From positions 248,001-312,000 of the forward strand of contig NZ_CP074372.1 in the NCBI RefSeq assembly GCF_018362995.1: a DNA stretch of 64,000 nt, in the 5' to 3' direction. Each line of letters begins with the position of its first letter. The first letter of the stretch is position 1. This DNA is from Chryseobacterium indologenes (GTDB taxonomy: Bacteria > Bacteroidota > Bacteroidia > Flavobacteriales > Weeksellaceae). The position numbers and the translations under genes were made by a program. Below the pieces are notes generated by a model. That model saw only the letters and a program-made list of their open reading frames with translations. It was not told where the DNA came from and ran no database searches. Positions 19,020-27,848 of this stretch are shown piece after piece.

Positions 19020-19463
19020 TTATTTCTTCTTTTCAGCCTTCACCGCCTGTCTCGCCAATAGCTTCCAGTCATTTTTTACTTTTACCCAAACCAATAAGAT
19101 ATCCAGCGTCACATCTCCTGGTGCTTTTCCGGCATCAGCAGTCGTTGCATAAAAATGATGACGGACAATGGCTGTATTACCAACAATACTTACTGTTTGA
19201 TTGGTAATATTAATCGTTACAAAATCAGACTTTTTGCTGGCCAGTTTTTCTACAAATTCCCTGGCATCATCAATATGGCCTCCTGAATGTCCGTAAGTTA
19301 ATTCCGGCAGGATTAAAGATTCTAAATCAGATTTTTCTCCGCTTATCATCGCTAATCTGAACTTTTCGGCAACAGCATTTACAGCCTCCTTATCACTTAT
19401 TTTCTGTGCTGAAATACTTATTGCCATCATAAAACCAATGGCAAAAATTAATTTTTTAATCAT
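19020..19463 (-). CDS. Secreted NTF2-like (SnoaL/DUF4440-type) protein
   Basis: The 147-residue protein begins with a signal peptide (cleavage after SISA, residue 19) and then has the cone-like NTF2 pattern: helix EAVNAVAEKFRLAMISGEKSDLESLI, then ELTYGHSGGHIDDAREFVEKL and alternating beta strands ending in VWVKVKNDWKLLARQAVK. Such folds can be enzymes or binding proteins, and no activity is proposed. It is included in the rhamnose locus because the AATCGATT operator-like site lies 69 bp before its start, shared with PL11 and rhaT. Confidence 0.78.
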   Translation of the reverse strand: MIKKLIFAIGFMMAISISAQKISDKEAVNAVAEKFRLAMISGEKSDLESLILPELTYGHSGGHIDDAREFVEKLASKKSDFVTINITNQTVSIVGNTAIVRHHFYATTADAGKAPGDVTLDILLVWVKVKNDWKLLARQAVKAEKKK

Positions 19464-19529
19464 AATTGAATAATATATTTTGATAGTATTTAAAAGTGTT
19501 TTTATTCTAAATTCGAAAGTATAATTCGT

Positions 19530-19541
19530 GTAATCGATTGC
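19530..19541. promoter_or_regulatory. Operator-like palindrome before the NTF2-like gene
   Basis: GTAATCGATTGC with core AATCGATT at 19532-19539. Read on the minus strand it is GCAATCGATTAC, matching GCAATCGATT at 2182 and 5400. A -10-like TACTTTCG (one mismatch to TAnnTTTG) lies just downstream at 19514-19521 on the minus strand, so the site would overlap the core promoter. Confidence 0.45.
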
Positions 19542-19549
19542 ATAACTAT

Positions 19550-20596
19550 TTATAAAGAATCTCTCTGAATAAACTTAAAGACGTTATTCACAGATTCTTT
19601 TTTATTTTTCAGAATCATATAGGCGGCAGATTCTCCCATAGCTTTAAAATCTGTAGTAATTACCGTAATTCCCAGTAGTTCTTTAAGAGGCGTTTCATTA
19701 TAGGAAATAATTCCGATGTCTTTGCCTAGTTCAAGGTTTTTCTGTCGGATTTGCTTAACCAGGTTCACCAGATCCCGTTCCCGAATCGTGATGAAAATAT
19801 CTTTATCCTGCAATTCCATATCGGGATAAATTTCGTCAAGAATTTCATAATCCAGTGTAAAATCTTTACAAAACTTCTCAAAACCCCGTACAATACGGAA
19901 AGGGTAGGGATGAATGGATTTGTCGGGATACACTAAAATTATCTTCTCGTATTTCTTTATTTTGTCTAAACCTTCCTTTAAAGCATTATAAATATCATGC
20001 TCGAAATCCTGAAAAATAGAGCCATATTCTCCGGAAATATTAGGCTTGGTATTGTCTAACAACAGCAACTTGTTTTTCGGGATCTGTTCAATCATATCTA
20101 AAACCTGCTGTGTTGAGCTGGTATGTTTAGACTGTTCGTCACGGAAATGGGGCATAATCACGTAATAGTCAAATCCGCCAAGATTCTTTTTTAAAGAATT
20201 AATGAAAAGTGTTTCGTCACAGTGGTAAATATACATCTCAATATTGCCTTTGGTACCGATTGCATTGACGAAATAATTATAAATCATCATTTTATAAGTA
20301 CTCGGTTTGTTGATCAGGAAGAAAATATTGATCACATCATTTTTATTAATCCGTGAAATATAATATCCTTTTCCTTTTACAGATTCGATGATTTGTCTTT
20401 TCCGGAGTTCTTTATACGCTTTTTCTACCGTATCTCTTGAAAGAAAGCACGACTCGCTGAGTTCATTTATAGAAGGGATTTTCTCACCAATCTTAATCTC
20501 TCCGCTATCAATTCCATTGAGAATAGAATCTACAATTTGTTTATATTTAGGAACTCTGGAATGCTCATTGATTATTATTTCAAATGTTTCTGCCAT
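19550..20596 (-). CDS. GntR-family regulator with periplasmic-binding-like sensor domain
   Basis: The 348-residue protein has an N-terminal GntR winged helix (about residues 1-75: YKQIVDSILNGIDSGEIKIG, then LSRDTVEKAYKELRKRQII and GKGYYI). A C-terminal domain of about 250 residues resembles periplasmic sugar-binding proteins of the LacI type, ending with the ITVITTDFKAMGESAAYMIL pattern. Regulators of this kind occur in Bacteroidota rhamnose and other sugar loci. Its position between the catabolic and hydrolase genes makes it the probable regulator of this locus, sensing rhamnose or a derivative; the ligand is not visible in the sequence. Confidence 0.88.
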   Translation of the reverse strand: MAETFEIIINEHSRVPKYKQIVDSILNGIDSGEIKIGEKIPSINELSESCFLSRDTVEKAYKELRKRQIIESVKGKGYYISRINKNDVINIFFLINKPSTYKMMIYNYFVNAIGTKGNIEMYIYHCDETLFINSLKKNLGGFDYYVIMPHFRDEQSKHTSSTQQVLDMIEQIPKNKLLLLDNTKPNISGEYGSIFQDFEHDIYNALKEGLDKIKKYEKIILVYPDKSIHPYPFRIVRGFEKFCKDFTLDYEILDEIYPDMELQDKDIFITIRERDLVNLVKQIRQKNLELGKDIGIISYNETPLKELLGITVITTDFKAMGESAAYMILKNKKESVNNVFKFIQRDSL

Positions 20597-20667
20597 GATG
20601 TTAAAGTAGGAGATGTTTATTTCAGTTTAAAGAATAATTCAAAGGTTAACGAACGGGCTAAGGCAAG

Positions 20668-20695
20668 TTACAAATATTTATAATATTAATTGTAA
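20668..20695. promoter_or_regulatory. Possible operator TTACAA-N16-TTGTAA before the GntR gene
   Basis: An inverted pair lies about 70 bp before the regulator start in the 237-bp gap between the GntR and GH43-like genes. It recalls the TTACAG half-site before the aldolase gene, so it might be an autoregulatory site. The wide spacer and AT-rich background make this weak. Nothing else was seen in the gap. Confidence 0.25.
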
Positions 20696-20833
20696 TTGCA
20701 ATGGTTTTACTATAAATTATAACGGAAAAATAGAATTTTAGTATACAAAGTTAAATACAATATGCAAAAAACTTAATAATATACCTTGACATGGTAATTA
20801 GAAAAGTAAAAGAAACAAAGAAGGAATTGAGAA

Positions 20834-21922
20834 TTAAATTGTAGTGCTTGTAATTTCAAAGACAAAAGAGGTAGAAGTTTCAAACTTTCCTCCCTGTGTT
20901 GCTCCAAACAGGAATTTAGGGGTTATACCGTCTTTGTCCATTAAAATCATGGGACGTTCTAATCTTCCGAATCGTTTTAAATGACTGGATGGTACAGGTT
21001 CCTTAATATAACTTTTCATATCAAGGTAAGCAATTTTCGGTTTGGACCAGTTAAGGCCATCCCTGGAAGTTAAATGTAAACCGTATTCATGGTTAAAGAA
21101 CCCCATATCACGGGCTACTATATGAAATTTTCCATGTTGTTTCCAGATAAAAGCATCTTCCAGCTGGGCATTGTCAGGCTGTAATGAAAAATCGATGACT
21201 GGATTTTCCTTCATTTTCTCGTAAGGACCTGAAGGGTTATCAGCCTTTGCCAGTCCGTATTTTCGGTTTCCTCTTACCGGACCTTTCTGGTTTTCATATT
21301 CTTCGGTGTTCCAGGATTTATAAAAAAGCCAGAATTTTCCATCATTTCCTTTTATAAAAGCAGGATTGGTAGTACAATGGTCGTCCCATGCGCCTTTTTC
21401 TCCGGGAAGTAGCAGAGGTTTTTGCGGCCTTGCCCAATCTCCGTCAAGACTTTTTGAAGTGGCAAGCCCTATTCTTTTGGTATTTGTTTTTCCGTTTTGG
21501 TTACCCATGTAGAAAAGGTAATACTCATCTTTTACTTTGGTAATTAAAGGATTATGACAGGTCGTGGCATCCCAGAATTCGCCGCCTCTGGGGGTAAGAA
21601 TAATTTGTTTATGCTTGAATTCATCATAGGGAGAATCTGCTTCTGCACGGCAGATTTCAGAACCGTTGAGCCAGCCGCCCATCCCTTTTTCTTTTTTCCA
21701 TCTTGAATAAAAAAGATGAACCTTACCGTCTTCGCTCCAGATTGGAGAATTACACCAAATGTAATAGTTCTCCAATGAAAAGGTACGCCCAATTGGTTTT
21801 AAACCGAAATAAGGTTTGTCGGAAGATGAACCTGTAAATGACAACCCCAGAACCCCAGCCGTGATCCCAAGGGCTGAAGTCTGTAAAAAGTCTATGCGTG
21901 TAAAGTGTCTGGGTTTGTCCAT
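20834..21922 (-). CDS. GH43/GH117-like five-bladed propeller glycosidase-type protein
   Basis: The 362-residue protein shows the repeating pattern of five-bladed beta-propeller glycosidases: NSPIWSEDGKVHLFYSRW, NPLITKVKDEYYLFYMGN, NPAFIKGNDGKFWLFYKSW, EDAFIWKQHGKFHIVARDM. Acidic residues at blade starts could be catalytic, but no family was fixed. The N-terminus (TRIDFLQTSALGITAGVLG) resembles a Tat signal in which the usual RR is RI, so the export route is unclear. It sits among RG-I enzymes, so an arabinose, galactose or uronate side-chain target is plausible but unproven. Confidence 0.65.
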   Translation of the reverse strand: MDKPRHFTRIDFLQTSALGITAGVLGLSFTGSSSDKPYFGLKPIGRTFSLENYYIWCNSPIWSEDGKVHLFYSRWKKEKGMGGWLNGSEICRAEADSPYDEFKHKQIILTPRGGEFWDATTCHNPLITKVKDEYYLFYMGNQNGKTNTKRIGLATSKSLDGDWARPQKPLLLPGEKGAWDDHCTTNPAFIKGNDGKFWLFYKSWNTEEYENQKGPVRGNRKYGLAKADNPSGPYEKMKENPVIDFSLQPDNAQLEDAFIWKQHGKFHIVARDMGFFNHEYGLHLTSRDGLNWSKPKIAYLDMKSYIKEPVPSSHLKRFGRLERPMILMDKDGITPKFLFGATQGGKFETSTSFVFEITSTTI

Positions 21923-22041
21923 TTCATCTGATTTACGGCTAATTTAGTTTAAACATATCAACAGACTGTCCTGTACTTTCGGTGAACTGTTTAGCCGGAA
22001 TTTATCAGCCTTTGGATTTGAAAAAATTAAAACTAGTGCAT

Positions 22042-22067
22042 AAAAAAAGCCCACCCTAAGGCAGACT
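22042..22067 (-). terminator. Terminator of the GH28 / DUF4450 / glycosidase operon
   Basis: On the minus strand AGTCTGCC-TTAG-GGTGGGCT (with G-U pairs) is followed by TTTTTTT, 28 bp after the stop of the 712-residue glycosidase gene. Confidence 0.6.
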
Positions 22068-22094
22068 CTAACTACTACTATATGAATATGAAAT

Positions 22095-24233
22095 TTAAGG
22101 CATCTTTTTAAAACCTTCCGCTTTTATTTTCCATGAACCGTCTTTTGGAAAACCCGGAAATTTACCTTTGGAACTGTCCCAGCCTTCGAGCATCATGGCA
22201 ACAGTCGTTAAAACACCTCCGTTTCCGGGAAGATAAATACGAAGACGTTTATCCTGAAAATTATGACCGTTTTTAAGATAGGTATTAGTCTGAATATTCA
22301 TAAAAAGTGCATCCAGAGCTTTATTTGGAAGCCCCAGTCTTGCGGCGTTCATGGCCGTCATCGGGAAATCCCAACCCCAGGTGTGTTCCCAGTTCCATCT
22401 TTCCCAAACAATGTCCAGTGTGTTTTTCATAATTTTTTTATCCAGTTTCGGGGATTCAGGAACCATTCCTAATGCTCCCAGAACAGCCGGATGATCAGTC
22501 ATCCATTTCGGAAAAGTGAAAGAATCTTTTGCAGATTCGGTTGATAAATAAACGCCATCCTGAATAGGAAGCGGGGCTAGTTTTGCAATAACCTCATCCC
22601 ATTTTTTATCTCTAGGCTGCCCCAATCTTTCCTTCCATTGTTGAGCAACTTTCAGTGCCCAATCCCAATAAGCCACTTCATAAGTCGGGTTGTACGTATT
22701 CTTTGCAGGGAAAACTTCCTGTGCGGGAATAACGCCTTTTCCTAGATTGTAACGGTTTTTCTCTTTATCATAATGAGCATAATCTGCCATAAATTCGGCT
22801 GTTGCAAAAATAAGGTCTTTATATTTTTTCAACACTTTTTTGTCCTGTTTATCGCGGTACAGAAGTTCGGTCATATAGATGATGTGCGGTTGTTCCCAGA
22901 TCAGGAATGCAGCCACAGAAGATGGGCTTTCATTTCCTTCATTATCAGACATTTTAATCCACCTTACGCCTTTGTAGCCTTGTCTTTCTGCTAATTTTTT
23001 TGCTTTTTCAAAAGTCCTGAAATAATAATCCAGTTGTTTTTCTAAAATCTCAGGTCTTCCCCATAAAGCGTAGTGAACACCATGCCACCAATGCATCTCT
23101 GTATGTGGTTTTCCGTACCAGCTGTTGAAGGTTAATCCTGTTTCCTGTGGCGGGTTGCTTCCTCCGCATTGTACTTTGGTTAAATATTCTGACAGAACAA
23201 CCCTGCGTTCCAATTCGTTGGCTCTGGGGTCTGTACTTCCTTCAAAGTCAATTGCTGCACCGCTTTTCCAGAAAAGTTCCCATCCCAAAGCGCTTTCTTT
23301 TTCTGCATCAGCAAATAATGCTTTCCTGCTTTTCGGATTTTTAGCTGAAAACTCAACACTTAATTCTATTTTTTTGCTTTTTGAAGATGGTTCTAATACA
23401 AAATAATGTTTCCCTGCTTCTCGTAATTTCCCTTCTGTAAAATAAAACTGGGTATAATAATCTGCACTCTGCAACTGATGATGAATGATACCCTGCGTTG
23501 ATTGTGAAGAAACAATTCTTGTCGTATGATCGTTTTCATTGCCATAAAAAGCAGCGTCATCCAAAAACTGTCCGGTAGGAGAAGGATAGCGTGCGAAAAC
23601 TTTTAACCTGTTTTGAGCAATCAGATCAGACTCAATTTTAACTCCGATTTTATCAGAGTTCTGAAAAGAAGCCGTCCAGACTTTTACAGGAATTCCGTCC
23701 AGTGAGAATTCACTTGTTATAATTCCTGTCCAAAGATCAATTTTTTGATGAATGTTGGTAAGGTCTGAAATTTTTGCTTTCTGACCATCTTTTTTAAGTA
23801 GTTCAATACCGATATTTCCTAATTGCAGACGATGTTTGTTGACTCTGAAATACTCAACGGCTCCTTTATTTCGTTCAGGCTCTTTAAGTTGCACACTGTA
23901 CATTGCTTTACGTCCTTCATTGTTGAAATCGTATGCTTTTAATGTTTCCTTAAATGTATAATCTTTAGTATTTGGAAAACTGTTCCAGCCCCATTCTGAC
24001 TGGGTTCCCAAGGAAACTCCATTTTTGTAATATTCAGGAAACGACTGCATTCCGGTAATATCGGCTGTGTAGGCAAATTTTCCGTTTCCAACCGTTAAAG
24101 TAGAAAGGGTATCGGCTTTTATGTTGACCACATTGTGACGCTGCACTACTTTCTTCCGGTCTATTTTCTGAGCAGTTAATGAAGAAAAGCTTATCAGAAA
24201 AAATCCAAGATATACTGCTAATTTTTTACTCAT
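22095..24233 (-). CDS. Six-hairpin (alpha/alpha)6 glycosidase-like protein, family not assigned
   Basis: The 712-residue protein has a signal peptide (cleavage near LTA/Q, residue 21), a beta-rich N-terminal half and an aromatic-rich helical C-terminal half. The latter looks like a six-hairpin barrel: EMHWWHGVHYALWGRPEILE, RWIKMSDNEGNESPSS, EVAYWDWALKVAQQW, and WNWEHTWGWDFPMTAMNAAR. The overall plan (beta-sandwich plus barrel) recalls GH65/GH95-like enzymes, but I do not recognise a defined family. It is the last gene of a tight minus-strand run, 5 bp after the DUF4450-like gene. An RG-I or side-chain glycosidase is the likely role. Confidence 0.62.
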   Translation of the reverse strand: MSKKLAVYLGFFLISFSSLTAQKIDRKKVVQRHNVVNIKADTLSTLTVGNGKFAYTADITGMQSFPEYYKNGVSLGTQSEWGWNSFPNTKDYTFKETLKAYDFNNEGRKAMYSVQLKEPERNKGAVEYFRVNKHRLQLGNIGIELLKKDGQKAKISDLTNIHQKIDLWTGIITSEFSLDGIPVKVWTASFQNSDKIGVKIESDLIAQNRLKVFARYPSPTGQFLDDAAFYGNENDHTTRIVSSQSTQGIIHHQLQSADYYTQFYFTEGKLREAGKHYFVLEPSSKSKKIELSVEFSAKNPKSRKALFADAEKESALGWELFWKSGAAIDFEGSTDPRANELERRVVLSEYLTKVQCGGSNPPQETGLTFNSWYGKPHTEMHWWHGVHYALWGRPEILEKQLDYYFRTFEKAKKLAERQGYKGVRWIKMSDNEGNESPSSVAAFLIWEQPHIIYMTELLYRDKQDKKVLKKYKDLIFATAEFMADYAHYDKEKNRYNLGKGVIPAQEVFPAKNTYNPTYEVAYWDWALKVAQQWKERLGQPRDKKWDEVIAKLAPLPIQDGVYLSTESAKDSFTFPKWMTDHPAVLGALGMVPESPKLDKKIMKNTLDIVWERWNWEHTWGWDFPMTAMNAARLGLPNKALDALFMNIQTNTYLKNGHNFQDKRLRIYLPGNGGVLTTVAMMLEGWDSSKGKFPGFPKDGSWKIKAEGFKKMP

Positions 24234-24238
24234 ATTTT

Positions 24239-27200
24239 TTATTTAAGAATAGTGGCACTCATCAGTCCGATAACTACATCGTTGCTCACTGCTGTTAATT
24301 TTATTGATTTTAATTCTCTGTTTGGGTCAATCGGAAGATCCAGAATGGTTGCGGCACCGCCTTCAACAGCCCGGCTGCTTACTCCTTTAATTTCTGAATA
24401 TTTTGTTAAACTTCCTCCTTTGTACAATTCCCCGGTTTTCAGCTGAACCCGGTACGGAATTTTATCGTCCGGAATTTCAAAAGCAAAATTATCATCAAAC
24501 AAATCCTGCTCTATAGGCCACCAGTTTATGGGATTTTTTAGTTCTAATGCCGTAACCGAACCATCTGAATATTGAATTGTAATCGTTCCATTGATAATTT
24601 GTGACTGCATCGGATTGGTAGAACCTGCCATCAGAAAATAGATTTTCTTTCCTTTTCCCGTAACAGGAATTTCAACCGATTTATGAAAATTATCCCATTG
24701 ACTTGTAAAGACAATATTTTTCGCTTCGTTATTAATTAAAAAAGGAATTCCTAAGAACTCTAGTTTCCCGTCTTTTCGTTTTTTCATCAATCCGCTGTCA
24801 TCAATTTGAGTTGTGGTCAGCGGGTAACACCAGTTTCCGATTCCTTGCCACGGAAGCTGTAGAGTAGGGACATGGAGTCGTGGTGAAAGATATTTTTGAT
24901 TGAAAATTTCAGTTACTCTCTCATTATATTCTGAGGCTAATGAAACGGGATTGAATGCGCCTTTATTTTCAATTTCCCAATCTGTTATTTCTACATTTTG
25001 CCTGATTCCATTGTATTCAAGCTGAATAAAGTTGGTTCCCCTGCTTAAAACATTTGCTGGAATTTCAATTGAAGTATTTTGATTTTTTTGAATTGAAAAA
25101 CTTGTACTTAAATTATTAATACTCAATTTTCCATTGATTGTATTGAATGATTTAGACTGAATTTGTAGTTTTTTATTCGCCCATTTTGTTTCCAAAGGAA
25201 ATCGGATGTCAACATTTATAGGTTGCCACCAAGTTGTTCCGTTTTGCTCGACTTGCACGAAAAAAGTTCCTTTTCTTTCCTTTTGGTTTAATTCAAACTT
25301 GTGGTTGGCCAACCCGTCTTCTCCCTTTGGTTGAGTCCACTCCTCCTGAAGAGGGGAATTTTTTACTAATCCCTGAGGATCATAAATATTTTTGATTTTC
25401 TTTTTTGTATCAAAATTCAATTGAAAATTTTCGGAAATATAAGTGATGTAATCTGTTTTTTCTGTTTTTAATTCATCTCCCGAATACGTAATTTCAACGG
25501 TGAACTCTTTCCCTTTCTCTGTTTCTAACCTTACAAAAGGTTGTAAAATAGAATTTGGATATATTTCAAATTGCACTTTTTTACCATTTACCGTTACTGA
25601 TTTTATTTTGGAATGATTCACAGGGATCGATACATCAAGCGAAACTGCATGGGTATAATTTGATTTAAACCAATAACTCGTTTTTTTTGAAATTTGGTTA
25701 AATTTAAATTCCCAATCCTTAAGCTTTAGTTCTGCAAAATTCCAGTCTTTGGGAAACCCTGGTTTTATAGTGATTTTATTTTCTAATAATTTGGGGTAGA
25801 TTCCGAAAAGACCTTCCGTTAAAGTTCTTGCAGCCACACCAATTGGATCGGCAAAATCACGGTACAATTCCCCGCGAAAAGCATCATAGTGAGATAATTG
25901 CTCAAAATTTCCCGGACTGATTCCGTAGTACATACTTTCGGCCAGATTGCCTTTCCAAAGTCGATAGGCTTCATCATTTCTTCCCGCCTGCCAATATGCC
26001 AAAGCTGTTTGTAAATTCTCTGCCAGCGCTACATTATTAATTGACCAATCATAAGGCTGCCAGCTGGTGGTGGAAAGGGTGTAATAATCTTTATTAATTT
26101 CCCCTTTTACTGTTATAGGAATCTTCGGAATATGATTGTTGATGTACTGTGTGTTTTGATAATCCTCAAATTCATTTAAAATATAAGCATCCGAAACATG
26201 ATAAATAGACCATATTCCGGGCTTATCGTGAAGTACCTGATTCCCCAAAGCGTCTTTATATTCAGAAAAATACCCTTTGTTTTTAATCCAAAGCTCGTTT
26301 TTCATAGCTTTTAAAATGGATTCAGCTTCTTTTTCATACGGAATAGGATCTTCGCCAATGATTTTGGCCAGTTTTGCCATTTCACGGTTAGCTCTGTAAT
26401 TATAGGCAGAAGTGTGGGTTACTTTTCCACCAGAATACTGCAAAGCATCGCTCGCCCAAATGGCAGCATACGCATCATAAAGATTGCCCCGTTTGAAGTT
26501 TCGTTTTTCCCAATCCATTTGACGGACCATTGTAGGCCACATTTTTTTTAAAAAAATTACATCTCCCGTGTAGTTGAAATGAGAAAACATCTGATCAAAG
26601 AAAACCAGATTCATATCATAATGATGAGGTTTTGAATGGTCATTGGGATTTCTGGAAATATATCCGCTTGAGAATACCGAAGTTCCCATTTCTTCTTTGT
26701 GTCTTGCCAGATGCAAAAGTGTGTCCATTTCAACGGGTGCCGAATCGGGTTTTAAAACCTGAGAATTGGAATAGCTTTCAAAGTGTTCTTTTGCCCGATC
26801 ATGCCAACTGAGAACATCGGCGGCGTAAGCTCCTCGCCAGGCATTTAGCCTCATCCTCCAGGCAACTGCGCCATGAAGAAATGTTGGACTTTCCCAAATG
26901 CCATCTGCGGCAACGGCAAGGGTAGCTCCGAAGCTATTTAAATCCGAATCCGGAGTTTTCAACTGAATCCGGCTGATTAATGATAAACGGGATCGTTCAG
27001 CTTCATTAAAAATGCCTGCAAGTCGTTTGTCTGAAATATTCTGATCTGATTTTCCTTTTTTAATCTGAATATAAACCGGATTTTTTTGCGCTGAATATGC
27101 TGCGTAAATGATCGGAGATTTTTCTGTTTTATTTTGTGTAAAATCAGATAATTTTTCCAACGTTTTCGCCTCTGTCAATTGTAATGAATTGGCGTTCGAA

Positions 27201-27847
27201 AAACTTCCGCTGATGAACTGGTTTTCTTTTTTCTTGTTTAAATAAGTAAGCTCAAATTGGTTTTTATTAATTTGAAACTGATTATTTTCACAATATTCCG
27301 GAAGCAAGTAAAAACCTGATTCCGGGTCTGCACCGATGTCGCCATTTCTGCTGAATGTTTTTCCGCTTGCTCCACCATAAACAGCATAAATCTTTGATGA
27401 AGGATCTACATTTATTGTCTCCATTTTTAAGATCAAACCTTCTTCTTCAGATTGTGCTAAAACCGTTATTTTTAAATTTCCATTTCCAAGAATATGATCT
27501 TTAATGGTATATAACATCATTCCCGGACGATAACGGGTTTCAATGATATCGGCCTGAATTAATTTTTTAATTGAATTTCCTTTATGAATAACAAACTGAA
27601 GATTACCACCCATTCCGGGAAGATACAACGCAAACTCCGGCAAATCTCCGGCTTCTACTCTTGAGGCGAGGTTGTTACCATACAAAGCACGGTTGAAGCG
27701 GTATTTCCCTTTAACCAGCAAAAAATCACCTTTGTCTTCTTTGTAATGCAGCGCTCTTTCATTTTTCTGCCAATGTCTGGATTGGGAAAAAGAGTTTGAA
27801 AAGGCACATAAAACAATAAGCCCTGCTAAAATGGATGTTCTTCGCAT
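24239..27847 (-). CDS. Large secreted DUF4450-like protein with glycosidase-like barrel
   Basis: The 1202-residue protein has a signal peptide (cleavage after NSFS, residue 21). The N-terminal 250 residues (SRHWQKNERALHYKEDKGDF, GKYRFNRALYGNN, LYLPGMGGNLQF) match what I recall of DUF4450. The middle (about 300-700) looks like a six-hairpin barrel with GAVAWRMRLNAWRGAYAADV, RQMDWEKRNFKRGNLYDAY and AARTLTEGLFGIYPKLL. The C-terminus is beta-rich. It lies in a PUL for RG-I with 1-bp and 5-bp spacing to its neighbours, so it is co-expressed with GH28. The catalytic function is unknown; the DUF label is from memory. Confidence 0.65.
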   Translation of the reverse strand: MRRTSILAGLIVLCAFSNSFSQSRHWQKNERALHYKEDKGDFLLVKGKYRFNRALYGNNLASRVEAGDLPEFALYLPGMGGNLQFVIHKGNSIKKLIQADIIETRYRPGMMLYTIKDHILGNGNLKITVLAQSEEEGLILKMETINVDPSSKIYAVYGGASGKTFSRNGDIGADPESGFYLLPEYCENNQFQINKNQFELTYLNKKKENQFISGSFSNANSLQLTEAKTLEKLSDFTQNKTEKSPIIYAAYSAQKNPVYIQIKKGKSDQNISDKRLAGIFNEAERSRLSLISRIQLKTPDSDLNSFGATLAVAADGIWESPTFLHGAVAWRMRLNAWRGAYAADVLSWHDRAKEHFESYSNSQVLKPDSAPVEMDTLLHLARHKEEMGTSVFSSGYISRNPNDHSKPHHYDMNLVFFDQMFSHFNYTGDVIFLKKMWPTMVRQMDWEKRNFKRGNLYDAYAAIWASDALQYSGGKVTHTSAYNYRANREMAKLAKIIGEDPIPYEKEAESILKAMKNELWIKNKGYFSEYKDALGNQVLHDKPGIWSIYHVSDAYILNEFEDYQNTQYINNHIPKIPITVKGEINKDYYTLSTTSWQPYDWSINNVALAENLQTALAYWQAGRNDEAYRLWKGNLAESMYYGISPGNFEQLSHYDAFRGELYRDFADPIGVAARTLTEGLFGIYPKLLENKITIKPGFPKDWNFAELKLKDWEFKFNQISKKTSYWFKSNYTHAVSLDVSIPVNHSKIKSVTVNGKKVQFEIYPNSILQPFVRLETEKGKEFTVEITYSGDELKTEKTDYITYISENFQLNFDTKKKIKNIYDPQGLVKNSPLQEEWTQPKGEDGLANHKFELNQKERKGTFFVQVEQNGTTWWQPINVDIRFPLETKWANKKLQIQSKSFNTINGKLSINNLSTSFSIQKNQNTSIEIPANVLSRGTNFIQLEYNGIRQNVEITDWEIENKGAFNPVSLASEYNERVTEIFNQKYLSPRLHVPTLQLPWQGIGNWCYPLTTTQIDDSGLMKKRKDGKLEFLGIPFLINNEAKNIVFTSQWDNFHKSVEIPVTGKGKKIYFLMAGSTNPMQSQIINGTITIQYSDGSVTALELKNPINWWPIEQDLFDDNFAFEIPDDKIPYRVQLKTGELYKGGSLTKYSEIKGVSSRAVEGGAATILDLPIDPNRELKSIKLTAVSNDVVIGLMSATILK

Positions 27848-27848
27848 T

